From Meconema thalassinum (lineage: Eukaryota; Arthropoda; Insecta; Orthoptera; Tettigoniidae): 64,000 nucleotides of DNA. The DNA lies in contig OX336388.2 in the NCBI GenBank assembly GCA_946902985.2, positions 1,219,206,609 through 1,219,270,608 on the forward strand, written 5' to 3'. Both the position numbers and the translations under genes were made by a program. The notes under the pieces were generated by a model, which worked only from the letters and a program-made list of their open reading frames with translations, ran no database searches and was not told where the DNA came from. Positions 1 through 10,129 of the stretch are shown here, piece after piece (positions within the stretch are counted from its first letter, which is position 1; every line of letters begins with the position of its first letter).

Positions 1-1391
1 GAAGATAACAAACTGTAAAACATAAAGAAAAAGGAAGTTCCTACAACTTCTTATACTTATACAGAGTTAATATATGAGAATTATACAAAGAGGGCAGGTC
101 ACTTACTGTGAAACCTGGAGAAAGTGAAAAGGAAGTTTCAATTGTATAAATAATGGTTGTTAGTAGAAGGTTAAGGAAAGATCATTGGGATATAGGAACA
201 ATGTTCATGGCCGTATTCAATATAACCGGACGATCGCGACGCGGTAGAAAAGTGGAGCAAGCACTGATTAACACTATAGTCTGTAAAGATGGATGCAAAG
301 TTCACTATAGAAACACTAAAGTTCATGAAAAAGAAAGTTATTGCAATTATGGAGATAACTGATTGCACTATGTAGGTGAAAGTCTATTTCTTGAAAAAGT
401 TGTAATTTACAATTAAATGCGCCATAGAATTTTCCAGAGGTTCCAGCGGAGGACGAAAATTCACTATTGTAGTAATTTAGTTTTAAACAGAATTCTCCCA
501 AGTACGTGAGAAATACATGATGGCAGGACTCGCAGATAGAGAACAAGTTCTAGAAGGTTCCAGAACGACCTTAGCAGAAAATGGGGTTGAGAAAATCCAA
601 CGGAGGAAATAGTTTATAATTATAGGCAGCGGGTATTATATAATATCCCACGTAGCGAGAGGATTTCTCGTTTGAATCGCTTAAGAAAAGCTCCTTTTAG
701 TCAGGTTTGGCTTACAAGAAAAAGCTCAACATTGCAAATCCCACGAAGAGTGATTATTGCCCCAAAATAAATAGTTTCACACTGCCTATGATTAAAAGCA
801 CTTGAAAGTTAAAACCATGAAGATGAGGTTAAAACTTTTTAAAAATGGTACTTATCTCGATTTCATGTTGAAGTCGGAGTTCCTTATGAAGACTATCTAG
901 CCAACATGGCGTAGAAGAGGGTGTGCCTCTTGGTTTGAGGAGGCTAAGCTCGAGCGGAGCTTTGACTTAACGAGTCAACTGCAGACGTAGAAGTGAGTGA
1001 GGCTCAGCAGAGCACGGAGAGACCACGGAAGGGGGAGAGAGTGGGGGTAGGAAAACGTATACATATCAGCATAACCAACATTACAACAAAAAATTGATCT
1101 TCTCTTGCTGAGCTGGTCTTCAAGGAGTTGACAACAGTATCTGGTAGCCAAATGGATGTGGAATTCCTCTTGCGCGAGGAAGAGTTGAAGAGCTTCAGAG
1201 ATTTGTTGTCATATGACGCTAGGTGGGTCACAGAATATATATCTGAAACATACTCACACAAAATATAAGAAATTTGCACATAGAGGAGAAAACAAATGAT
1301 CACTGTTGGTGTTTGACAAAAAGGAAGGAAAGAACGTGCAAAAGCATTCAAATTTGTAATCTCAGGTACCGTGCATTCCAAGAATGCACCA
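1..1391 (-). repeat. 3' LTR of the BEL element (partial)
   Basis: Matches 6151-7546 almost base for base; the clearest difference is a 5-bp AAAAG present at about 7207 but absent at about 1057. The inner edge at 1391 is set where the two copies diverge and where the plus strand reads ...CACCA, giving a CA/TG LTR terminus. Just inside this edge (1371-1389) lies a perfect 8-bp inverted repeat with a 3-nt loop. Several short ORFs here are shadows without family resemblance. Confidence 0.9.
547..566. promoter_or_regulatory. heat-shock-element-like array in BEL LTR
   Basis: TTC-nn-GAA-nn-TTC-nn-GAA with exact 5-bp phasing (TTC 548, GAA 553, TTC 558, GAA 563), the canonical inverted nGAAn pattern bound by heat-shock factor. 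The same array lies in the 5' LTR at 6697-6716. The pattern is seen directly; binding is inference. Confidence 0.4.
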
Positions 1392-1541
1392 TACTGGGAG
1401 GGCCAGACACCAACAGGGAACAAATAAGCAATTAAACATTTAAGAGTGATACAGTAATTAAAGAAAAGTGGTCTTGTGATCTGACCATTAGTGGTCAAGA
1501 CTCTGAATACCCTGACTCTCCTATCTCTTCCAGGGTAACAC
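1392..1541 (-). other. short non-coding stretch between BEL ORF stop and 3' LTR
   Basis: 150 bp containing no gene. A typical purine-rich tract is not obvious immediately next to the LTR on the minus strand; the adjacent 20 nt are mixed. Confidence 0.6.
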
Positions 1542-4500
1542 TTAGTCACTTTTCGAAAAGGCCAGACTAGGGGGGGGTGAAATATCTCTAACCAAGACCA
1601 AGTCCCCTACTTTAATGTCGGGACTGGAAAGAAACCACTTCTGTCTCCCCTGCAAGGAAGTTAAATATTCCAAGTTCCACCTCTTCCAAAAAGAATTACT
1701 GAGGGCTTCAAGTTTACACCAAACAATAGGTAGATTAGAATCCCTGAAAGAATTAGGAAGGGGAGGATGGGCAGAGAGAGAAGTGCGTGTAAAGAAGCGA
1801 CCAGGTGTAAGTGGAAGGAGGTTATCAGGGTCATTGGAAAGCGGAGTTAAAAGGCGAGAATTATCGACACTTTCAATCACGAAATAGCTGGAAGCTGAGT
1901 GAAATAAAGCACTAGTAAAGATTGCGATACGATGAGAAAGAAGAATTGGCAAGTTTAAACAAAGCGTATATAAACAAGTACATCTATTCAGGACAAGAAT
2001 ATACCAAATAAACAAAGGAACTATGCGAGTAGAAAGCAAGAACGCCATAGGTAACAAACGAGTAGCCATAAACAATGACCTCAAGACATAATGAGCATCA
2101 AAGGGTTTACTCAGAAAATTACTTAAGTCATCGAAAAACGTGACATGGCAAGTATGATTACAAAAACACATCGAATGTGACGTCGAGAAAAAACAAGGTT
2201 GTTCATCAATGAACATTAAGATCGCAAAATATGCAAGCAAATTGCAATACATGAACGCGTGAGAAATACGCAACGAAGTTTTGAGACGGGGATCGAAACA
2301 GTTATAGAATACGAGCGTGAGTAAGCGGAAGACGTAAACAAGTACAGCCTTGACACACATAGTACAACGAGATAAGACATATAAATAGCTGAACGAGTCC
2401 TTAAGCGGAGCAAGTTTATTTTGAGAACTAGGTAAACGGCTTCCGTACTCGTAGTAGCAACTCGCAAGACGATCGTTGGCAGTCGGCCAGAGTTGAGATA
2501 AGAGAAACTTGTTTTGAACTGTGTCAATCATACAGGAAATAAACAACGACTGGGCATTCCTCAGACTGGTATACACACGAGTCTCAAAAGCAAGCAGTTC
2601 AAAGTGCACACACACTAATTGAGTCAGCTGTGACTTAAAGCAGAACGAGTGACACGACATGCAGTCAATCGTAACTTGGACGTGAAAAAGCAATTTAAAG
2701 CTATATGAAATAAAGTAGGAAATCAATTTCGCATAATTGAGAGGATCACGAAATCGAACAATTTTCAACAAAAAGAAGCTTAATTCTTCCGAGCAAAGAA
2801 GACAAGCTGGGACATTGAGACGAAGGTTATGCATAAGAATAGTTATTCTAGATGCAATGGAATTCAGAGTTTCAATCGGTTTCATAAGCGACTTCCAATT
2901 GCGAGGAAGGGGGGAGGAGCCGGCCGTGGCCATCCCTCTACATAACGAAAGAAGTGAAACATAGCGTACAGCAAAGTGATGGTGACTGATAGCCATGGTT
3001 TTACACAAGGGGAAGATAGTTTTCGAGGAATAGTTTAAGTAATTAACTGCTATAAAAAATGACATAAGAAGATAGACGAAATAACACAAAGCAAGGCGAA
3101 CTTGAATGGTCATCTTGTGCGGGAAGAAGGAAAAGCCATTTAAACAACTTACAGAGTTAGCATAGTTGTTCACGATAAGACATCGTTTCGACAAGTGGTT
3201 TTCAAAAATATTGAGATTTGAAACATGAGCGTTCTCTTTTTCAGAAATGGGATTTATGTCAGCTGTGACGAAATGACATTGTGCTTTGGTTTGAACACTG
3301 GTATGTTTGATTTTACCAGTGATAACCCAATCAAAATCGGTGTCTCTAGCGACCACGGTTGAAGATAACTTGCGTGTTTGTTTGCGAATGCAATTCCAAA
3401 AAACATTGGCACTGAAAAGTACATCAATGGGACCTTGAGCATTAAACTGAGGATCGGCTAACCTTAAGTGCGAGGGAATGTTTAAACCAGAAGTATTAAT
3501 GGAGTGACTTGGAGTGTCTTTACCAATACTGGTAAGAATGAGACAGTTTAAATTAAGATTGGTGTTTCTTTGACAAACGTCTCTGATTTTCAATTTTGAA
3601 GACTGCAAAACTTGAGCTTTCAAATTGTCAATGCCGGTCACATTGATAGAAGTAGGCGATGACGAAAGACCTAGTTTTTTAATCAACGATTGCGACACAA
3701 AGTTGTGCGTTGAAGCAGAATCGAGAATACCACGGGTTTTGAACCAATTTCCAAATTTATCTTGGATTTCAAATTGTACAGTGGTCAACAGGGTTTGCGC
3801 ACTATGAAAAGTGTCGGCGTGGGAAATGCAGGAAGAAGCATTAGTTTGTTCGGAGCTGCTCTGCATGGAGCTTAAAGAGGCAGGTGCTGATGACCTCGAT
3901 TTATCGTGAACGTGCAATAAAGAATGATGCGGTTTTTTGCAATGAAAACAAAGATTTAATGACGTACAGTTCGAAGAAGAATGCTTAGGTGATAAGCAAT
4001 TGAAACAATGCTTGCTGTTTAAGACAAACTTTCTTCGATCTTCGACAGACAATTCTTTAAAGGATTTGCACAAATACAATGTGTGAAGCTTTTTACAGAG
4101 CGTGCATTTTAACGATTTGTTAAGCGGCCTGATATCTTCTCTTGGATTATTAAAAGAAGAACGGGTTTGTTTGTTTTCGACAAATGGGGGCTGATGTCCC
4201 TTTGAAGAAGCAAGTTTTTTTTCAAAAATTTGACACTGAGGATTCGTTTCGACTTTTTCGCACTGAAATGCGAGTGCTGTAAGGAATTGACATCGACTGT
4301 TGAGAAACGAGATAAGGTGTTCGAAGGAAAATTCTTCCTTGCGAGCGAGTTCGACCTCCCAGGCCTTCAGTGTCGAAAAATCGAATCTTGATGTAGCTAG
4401 GTGAATAAGTATGGTGTCCCATGTTTGGACAGGCTGTTTTAGCTGGTATAACGCTCTGACATTTAACTGCATAGAATCTAAGAGGTCTCTTAAAGATGTG

Positions 4501-5159
4501 ACGTCATTAGGTTTGACGGCTGGTAAGTTGAACAAACAACGGATGTGTCGAGCGACACTCAACCGTAAATTGCCATATCTCTCTTTAAGGAGATTAAAGG
4601 CGATGTGGTAGTTGTCTGCGCTTAAAGGCAGTGACTCCACCAAGGTCAGGGCCTCCGATTCCAAAGACGTGCGGAGGTAGTAAAATTTATGTATGTCTGG
4701 GATCTCGATATTTTCATGAATTAGGGAGCAGTAAAGTTCGTAAAAAGAATACCATTCACCTTCCTTGCCTGAGAAGTGCGGTAGGCTTATCTTGGGAAGT
4801 AACGGTTTCGGTTTGTTCTTGTGAACTGAAGCGGGTGCTAACTGGGCCGGATTGATGACCCTAGTGTCCGGTTCTGAGATATTGCGGATCAATTGGTGGG
4901 CCTTTGCAATTCCTTCAAAGTACAAGGGTTCGACCTCATCCCGGTCCAATTGCAGTTCTGGACAAGCGGATTCAATCTCGGTTTGAATTTGGTCATAATA
5001 ATCATAAGACCGTTCGTACAACTTAAGGCGATGAGTCAAGATATCTAAATCACACTCGGAGGGATTTAATTTGCTGATGAAATTTCGGAATCTAGTGAGT
5101 TGCCCTTTATAAGAAGAACGTCTAGCAATAAGAGTTTCATCTTTTTCGACAGGAGCCAT
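1542..5159 (-). CDS. BEL/Pao Gag-protease polyprotein with integrase tail, RT/RNase H/IN core replaced
   Basis: One open frame of 1205 residues. Residues 1-330 match the DUF1759-type Gag of BEL/Pao elements. Residues 352-416 hold cysteine clusters including a CX2CX4HX4C zinc knuckle (C385, C388, H393, C398) and a second CCHH-like knuckle. The retropepsin-like DUF1758 domain follows with catalytic LDSAS (D480), ending near residue 620. About residue 650 the sequence looks like the start of BEL RT, but homology stops. Residues about 660-1095 are unlike RT, RNase H or integrase: hydrophobic, rich in L, S, F, C and Y. Residues about 1096-1195 again match BEL, the DUF5641 C-terminal part of integrase (LTPGRFF, W-K-R-W, VGDLVLVRD). 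The first ATG was taken; it follows the PBS by about 240 nt. The product could make particles and protease but not cDNA, so it would need a helper. Confidence 0.82.
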   Translation of the reverse strand: MAPVEKDETLIARRSSYKGQLTRFRNFISKLNPSECDLDILTHRLKLYERSYDYYDQIQTEIESACPELQLDRDEVEPLYFEGIAKAHQLIRNISEPDTRVINPAQLAPASVHKNKPKPLLPKISLPHFSGKEGEWYSFYELYCSLIHENIEIPDIHKFYYLRTSLESEALTLVESLPLSADNYHIAFNLLKERYGNLRLSVARHIRCLFNLPAVKPNDVTSLRDLLDSMQLNVRALYQLKQPVQTWDTILIHLATSRFDFSTLKAWEVELARKEEFSFEHLISFLNSRCQFLTALAFQCEKVETNPQCQIFEKKLASSKGHQPPFVENKQTRSSFNNPREDIRPLNKSLKCTLCKKLHTLYLCKSFKELSVEDRRKFVLNSKHCFNCLSPKHSSSNCTSLNLCFHCKKPHHSLLHVHDKSRSSAPASLSSMQSSSEQTNASSCISHADTFHSAQTLLTTVQFEIQDKFGNWFKTRGILDSASTHNFVSQSLIKKLGLSSSPTSINVTGIDNLKAQVLQSSKLKIRDVCQRNTNLNLNCLILTSIGKDTPSHSINTSGLNIPSHLRLADPQFNAQGPIDVLFSANVFWNCIRKQTRKLSSTVVARDTDFDWVITGKIKHTSVQTKAQCHFVTADINPISEKENAHVSNLNIFENHLSKRCLIVNNYANSVSCLNGFSFFPHKMTIQVRLALCYFVYLLMSFFIAVNYLNYSSKTIFPLCKTMAISHHHFAVRYVSLLSLCRGMATAGSSPLPRNWKSLMKPIETLNSIASRITILMHNLRLNVPACLLCSEELSFFLLKIVRFRDPLNYAKLISYFISYSFKLLFHVQVTIDCMSCHSFCFKSQLTQLVCVHFELLAFETRVYTSLRNAQSLFISCMIDTVQNKFLLSQLWPTANDRLASCYYEYGSRLPSSQNKLAPLKDSFSYLYVLSRCTMCVKAVLVYVFRLLTLVFYNCFDPRLKTSLRISHAFMYCNLLAYFAILMFIDEQPCFFSTSHSMCFCNHTCHVTFFDDLSNFLSKPFDAHYVLRSLFMATRLLPMAFLLSTRIVPLFIWYILVLNRCTCLYTLCLNLPILLSHRIAIFTSALFHSASSYFVIESVDNSRLLTPLSNDPDNLLPLTPGRFFTRTSLSAHPPLPNSFRDSNLPIVWCKLEALSNSFWKRWNLEYLTSLQGRQKWFLSSPDIKVGDLVLVRDISPPPSLAFSKSD
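1877..3182 (-). other. unexplained segment replacing BEL RT/RNase H/integrase core
   Basis: Boundaries are approximate, set where recognisable BEL homology stops and restarts. About 435 codons are open in the frame of the flanking Gag-pro and integrase-tail coding regions. The minus strand here is pyrimidine-rich, which lowers the chance of stop codons, so the open frame alone does not prove coding. There are hydrophobic stretches but no signal peptide, RT motif or DDE motif that I recognise. Confidence 0.6.
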
Positions 5160-5401
5160 GACAAAAATAATAAATTGAAATACAACTCACGAAACCGTAG
5201 AACTTTGGAGATGCTGTCAGGTTGGCAACAGCGAGAGAGTAGAAAGAACAGGACACCCCAAAGGAGACAGGAGCGGCCTCTTTCCCGTTCACAGGCTTTG
5301 CACGATGTAGATATAGCTGAAATATTCAACACAGATATTAGAAATATGCAAAGTATTGTCAAATGACACTGTTTTAAAAAGAGAAAAGAAAAAATGGGCT
5401 C

Positions 5402-5419
5402 TCCCAGGTTTCGGCACCA
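5402..5419 (-). promoter_or_regulatory. primer-binding site of the BEL element
   Basis: On the minus strand, five bases after the LTR end, the sequence reads TGGTGCCGAAACCTGGGA. It begins with TGG, complementary to a tRNA CCA end, and matches the form commonly seen in BEL/Pao elements. It fixes the inner end of the 5' LTR at 5425. The tRNA species is not assigned. Confidence 0.8.
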
Positions 5420-5424
5420 AATTT

Positions 5425-7546
5425 TGGGTAGATTATAGGCTAGGGAATAACCCACCCACCAAGGGAAGATGATGAAGAGAAGGAAGTAGATTTTGGAATT
5501 GGAAAAGAAGGATAGAAGAAGAGGAGGAGAGTCCCACAAAAGTAATAAATTTAGTGTTAAACACACTTAAAGGTGGTTGCCACTGCAAATATGTGCTCGG
5601 ATACCTAAAATAGCTACGAGCTTGGTCGAGGCTAACGGGAGCCGCAGATAAGGCTTGGGCACTTTGCCAGAGAGAACCTGTGGTGTATTTCCTCCCAAGC
5701 ACGAATGAAAGTACTATAGGGAAGGGTGATGATCTGGCCAGACAAATAGTGAGAGCTTTATTAAGCATTAACGAGGGCATAAACCTAGGAGGAGCTAGGA
5801 AAGCCAGGATCCTGCCTAACTGTAGTATAAGAGAAATGATGAATCCAAAACCAAATATTTAATTTATTTAACAATGCAGGAAGTTTGAGGAAATTAACAA
5901 TTGTGCAATATAAATTTAATAAACATGGTTCATTTGAACCTTTTAACAAATAGGGTCGCAGACCTCTCCACATTAAACGGTTGCTCCAGGCAATTAACAA
6001 TTTTTAAGGTTTTTTAACCGTGTATTAAAATCTTGGTAAGACTTCATAAATAGGCAAAATGGAATAATTAAAGTTTTAACATTTACAGGAGTACAAGCAG
6101 TGTACTATACGAAACCTTCGAAAGAACATTCTAACGAGAATAACAACTTCGAAGATAACAAACTGTAAAACATAAAGAAAAAGGAAGTTCCTACAACTTC
6201 TTATACTTATACAGAGTTAATATATGAGAATTATACAAAGAGGGCAGGTCACTTACTGTGAAACCTGGAGAAAGTGAAAAGGAAGTTTCAATTGTATAAA
6301 TAATGGTTGTTAGTAGAAGGTTAAGGAAAGATCATTGGGATATAGGAACAATGTTCATGGCCGTATTCAATATAACCGGACGATCGCGACGCGGTAGAAA
6401 AGTGGAGCAAGCACTGATTAACACTATAGTCTGTAAAGATGGATGCAAAGTTCACTATAGAAACACTAAAGTTCATGAAAAAGAAAGTTATTGCAATTAT
6501 GGAGATAACTGATTGCACTATGTAGGTGAAAGTCTATTTCTTGAAAAAGTTGTAATTTACAATTAAATGCGCCATAGAATTTTCCAGAGGTTCCAGCGGA
6601 GGACGAAAATTCACTATTGTAGTAATTTAGTTTTAAACAGAATTCTCCCAAGTACGTGAGAAATACATGATGGCAGGACTCGCAGATAGAGAACAAGTTC
6701 TAGAAGGTTCCAGAACGACCTTAGCAGAAAATGGGGTTGAGAAAATCCAACGGAGGAAATAGTTTATAATTATAGGCAGCGGGTATTATATAATATCCCA
6801 CGTAGCGAGAGGATTTCTCGTTTGAATCGCTTAAGAAAAGCTCCTTTTAGTCAGGTTTGGCTTACAAGAAAAAGCTCAACATTGCAAATCCCACGAAGAG
6901 TGATTATTGCCCCAAAATAAATAGTTTCACACTGCCTATGATTAAAAGCACTTGAAAGTTAAAACCATGAAGATGAGGTTAAAACTTTTTAAAAATGGTA
7001 CTTATCTCGATTTCATGTTGAAGTCGGAGTTCCTTATGAAGACTATCTAGCCAACATGGCGTAGAAGAGGGTGTGCCTCTTGGTTTGAGGAGGCTAAGCT
7101 CGAGCGGAGCTTTGACTTAACGAGTCAACTGCAGACGTAGAAGTGAGTGAGGCTCAGCAGAGCACGGAGAGACCACGGAAGGGGGAGAGAGTGGGGGTAG
7201 GAAAACAAAAGGTATACATATCAGCATAACCAACATTACAACAAAAAATTGATCTTCTCTTGCTGAGCTGGTCTTCAAGGAGTTGACAACAGTATCTGGT
7301 AGCCAAATGGATGTGGAATTCCTCTTGCGCGAGGAAGAGTTGAAGAGCTTCAGAGATTTGTTGTCATATGACGCTAGGTGGGTCACAGAATATATATCTG
7401 AAACATACTCACACAAAATATAAGAAATTTGCACATAGAGGAGAAAACAAATGATCACTGTTGGTGTTTGACAAAAAGGAAGGAAAGAACGTGCAAAAGC
7501 ATTCAAATTTGTAATCTCAGGTACCGTGCATTCCAAGAATGCACCA
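5425..7546 (-). repeat. 5' LTR of the BEL element (complete, about 2.1 kb)
   Basis: Begins TGGGTAGATT and ends GAATGCACCA on the plus strand. The 6151-7546 part is duplicated at 1-1391; the 5425-6150 part corresponds to the missing piece beyond the window edge. A near-palindromic TATATAATA-like stretch at about 6784-6800 is a possible core promoter. At 7526-7544 a perfect inverted repeat GTGCATTCCAAGAATGCAC sits at the LTR tip. The length is at the long end for BEL LTRs. Confidence 0.85.
6697..6716. promoter_or_regulatory. heat-shock-element-like array, 5' LTR copy
   Basis: Exact copy of the four-unit TTC/GAA array at 547-566. It lies on the downstream side (in minus-strand transcription) of the TATA-like stretch near 6790, so its role in the promoter is uncertain. 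Confidence 0.4.
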
Positions 7547-9763
7547 GGCTGTGCTTGATAGTCCTTGTTAACATACCTTTTCTTAAAGCTTATCTGCGGT
7601 TAATTTTGCTAATCACACTTGATGGTACGATGTTTCTTGCTGTGATTTGTAGCAAAGGTTGAAGAGTAGTGGCCTCAGAATATCTGCAGAGCGGTGATTC
7701 TGACATCTTGGCAGAAGTTTAGACGCAGAGCGGCCATGAGAAGAGAAACCTGCTCTTCGAAGAATACTCAAAGTATTATAGGCCCAGCATGGCCCGTATG
7801 GTGGTGGCAGCAGACTGTGCGAAGAATGCACGCAGACGAAGAATGGACTGGAATGGACATCACCAATAAGATGAGTCGAGGTTATATAGGGCCGGGAACC
7901 CGCCGAGTCACAGGTGACAGGAACACCGCTGCTAATTGGCTGTCCAGGAAAAATGACGTCACTAACTCGAGGAACAGCGAGCACGGAACAGACAAGCCCA
8001 GTGTAGATAATGCAGTGATGTGTTGCGGTAGCCTTAAACACTTAGGTGAGTAACTTAATATCTTATAAATGGATGGTTAATAACAAGATTATGCATATTG
8101 ATTAAACAATTAATACATTTCCAAAGAAATAATTATCATTCGAGGATCTCGGTAACAAGAAACAAATTTGACCGACAAATGGACCATTGTAAACATTGAA
8201 AATATCACGAAAAGTGATCAGGTTATGCCCTTTAGGGGCCAATTTAAAAATATCAGTGGTTTATAAAAACAGGGGTTCGTCGCAAGTAAAATAAGTCCTA
8301 ACACCTTTTTTCTAAAATTACGGGTACCAAAAATATTAAAGGGACAAAAATCAATCACATTTTAGTTTTAGTTTCGGGTATTTTTCGATATATTCATAGA
8401 CCATAGAAAAGGGGGCGTCACCCCGAATAATAGGACACCTCATATGCCCAAATCCGATTATTGATTCGCGAGATATCGACAAGTGTCGCGTGGGTACTTT
8501 TTGATCACCTGTCGTGGGAAATACCCCTCCGTAGACCACTACTCACACCTGAGGAAGTGACTGGAAATACTGCAGCGATATCTACTCTTAGCCAACAACA
8601 AAACTTAGCATAAAATATAGACGGATTCCTTCGCAGCGACGACCAGCTTGCTACTCACTACAGTTTCCTTTCTGCTGTACAGCTTGTGAAGATCCGCAGT
8701 ATACAGAATAAAGATGATAATCCGTGGGACGAAGGCGAAGAAGAGGAAGAGGAGGAGGAGGAAAGAGAACGTCAGGAAAAAATACGCACTCATGAACAAG
8801 CTACAATATTAATAATATCGTATGGCCTCGGTGCCGGGTGCAAGCTTTGTAATTTGACACCCAGAGGGTAGCTTGCATGTCGAATTTCGATGTTCCTTGA
8901 ATCACTATGAAAGTCAAGGAGGTTAGATATTTAAGCGCCTTGAACACTATAGGGCTTTCTAGTAGAGAAATGAGGAACTTTGTGTTAGCGGAAACTCCCG
9001 AGATTAATTTTGCCATTATGAACACGGCCTACTGAATTCAAATGGGTTCTTTAACATGCCAACATCGTATGACATGCGTGTCGTATTTTTGCCGCCTTTC
9101 AAAAATTGAGTGTGTGGGGGCATTTTGACATGTGGAAGAAGACTTTATATCATTTTAAATGCTTCAAATGCTGCGTGAACTCAAAGTCCGTTAGCAAGAA
9201 AAAAAGCAAGTGCAAACCAAGGTTAAAGGAGGTAGCTGGCTGGATGACGTCACGCTCACCGGAGCGCGCGGGGAAAGGAGGAAGCTCAAGCAGGACTATG
9301 ACGTCACACAGCTCAGTGCATTCTCGGTACATTTCGTCCCGTCACCGTAACGTAACGCCAGACCCCAGTGAAGTCGACATAATCATTTAAAACGATAAAA
9401 AAAAACTCGGACCCTTGCGATTTCGTTTTGAACAATTAAGGAATTGAGCGGAGAGGGGTCACAACTTTCTTGTTTTAGTATGTTGATGGTATTGTTCGCA
9501 GTGTGCTATTATTCACCAAGGGTTCTTTAACATGCCAACATCGTTGGTAAACCAGCGGCTAAATACAAGTCCTTGGTCTTGGGCGTGCAGTTGACAATAT
9601 ACCGTAAGTGAATTGTCAGTTGGGAGAGTGTCCGAATATTCCAAGAATAAATTGTAACCAACATTGTTTGTGATTAATTAATTTTATTATTGCAGCCAAT
9701 GGTCACTTATTTTATTTTCAAGACGGGTCAGGGAAAATATTTGGAAGAAAAGTAGCCGTGGAC
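7547..9763. other. unclassified sequence, no gene recognised
   Basis: About 2.2 kb outside the BEL element. An open frame at 7694-8053 (119 codons) matches no family I know. On the minus strand near 7880 CCCTATATAACC looks like a core promoter, suggesting a decayed LTR or promoter, unproven. A purine-rich GAGGAA tract lies at 8735-8770. A 24-bp exact direct repeat occurs at 9044-9067 and 9520-9543. TGACGTCA palindromes occur at 7954, 9245 and 9299. Confidence 0.5.
8735..8770 (+). repeat. purine-rich GAGGAA low-complexity tract
   Basis: Repeated GAA/GAG triplets giving a glutamate run in one frame. Simple sequence; no gene is inferred from it. Confidence 0.7.
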
Positions 9764-9764
9764 C

Positions 9765-9930
9765 TATTGAAAGAAACCATCGCGGCATTTGCCTGGTGTT
9801 GAAAATGGGAAACCACGAAAACCATTTTCAGGACAGCTGAGGTGGGATTCGAACCCACGCGCTCCCGATGCCAGCGAAGCCCGAGGTAGCGCGTTAACGC
9901 TCTCGGCAGGACACTGCACGTTCAGAGCCG
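9765..9930 (-). mobile_element. tRNA-derived SINE, minus orientation
   Basis: On the minus strand there is a pol III B box GGTTCGAATCC (plus 9845-9855) downstream of a tRNA-like A-box region with CGCGCTACC. The body then carries the insect SINE core seen as GGTTTTCGTGGTTTCCC and a CCAGGCAAATG motif on the minus strand. The same core is present in the SINE at 31262. It is not a functional tRNA: the cloverleaf is incomplete and runs into the SINE body. Confidence 0.75.
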
Positions 9931-10080
9931 GCCCCATGGTGATGGGGTAGCGCGCCTGCCTCTCACCCGAAGACACTGGGTACGATTCCCGTGTCCATCA
10001 GGGATTTTAAAAACTGATGTGGGGGCTGGAACGAGGATGAAGCGCTCGTGAAATCTCTCGCCCACTCATCGCCACACTCG
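9930..10080 (+). mobile_element. tRNA-derived SINE, plus orientation
   Basis: A-box-like TGGTGATGGGGTAGCG at 9937-9952 and B-box GGTACGATTCC at 9979-9989 have normal tRNA spacing. They are followed by a non-tRNA body (GGGATTTTAAAAACTGATG, then GCTGGAACGAGG). It lies head to head with the preceding minus-strand SINE. Confidence 0.7.
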
Positions 10081-10129
10081 AATGCTCCTACTGTATGGTT
10101 CCAAACCAATTGAGACCTCATCCAGGAAC

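Larger units (their letters stand above)
1..7546 (-). mobile_element. BEL/Pao LTR retrotransposon, RT-less derivative, left LTR cut by window edge
   Basis: Two near-identical direct repeats (1-1391 and 6151-7546, with the right copy extending back to 5425) bracket one minus-strand polyprotein. The right repeat is the 5' LTR, followed on the minus strand by a primer-binding site and then gag. LTR ends are TG...CA. The 3' LTR continues beyond the left edge of the window by about 0.7 kb, so its target-site duplication cannot be checked. The internal region is only about 4 kb, short for BEL/Pao, because the RT, RNase H and integrase core are absent. The near identity of the LTRs points to a recent insertion. 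Confidence 0.88.

Noticed and set aside
153..546. Small open frames in the BEL LTR (also at 6303-6696)
   Set aside because: They lie within the LTR, overlap on both strands and have no family resemblance; their duplication only reflects the two LTRs.
1004..1549. 181-codon minus-strand frame overlapping LTR and internal 3' end
   Set aside because: Runs across the LTR boundary and has no motif; the 5-bp indel in the other LTR changes its end. Treated as a shadow.
1877..3182. Idea that the BEL insert is an envelope-like gene
   Set aside because: It is fused in frame between protease and integrase tail, with no signal peptide, furin-like site or clear single transmembrane anchor; hydrophobicity alone is not enough.
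7694..8053. 119-codon plus-strand frame after the BEL element
   Set aside because: No recognised domain and an equally long antisense frame; not supportable as a gene.
7954..9306. Three TGACGTCA (CRE-like) palindromes
   Set aside because: Not anchored to any promoter or gene here; could be chance or remnants of a promoter.
9845..9990. tRNA genes suggested by B-box motifs
   Set aside because: Cloverleafs are incomplete and continue into SINE bodies; called SINEs instead.
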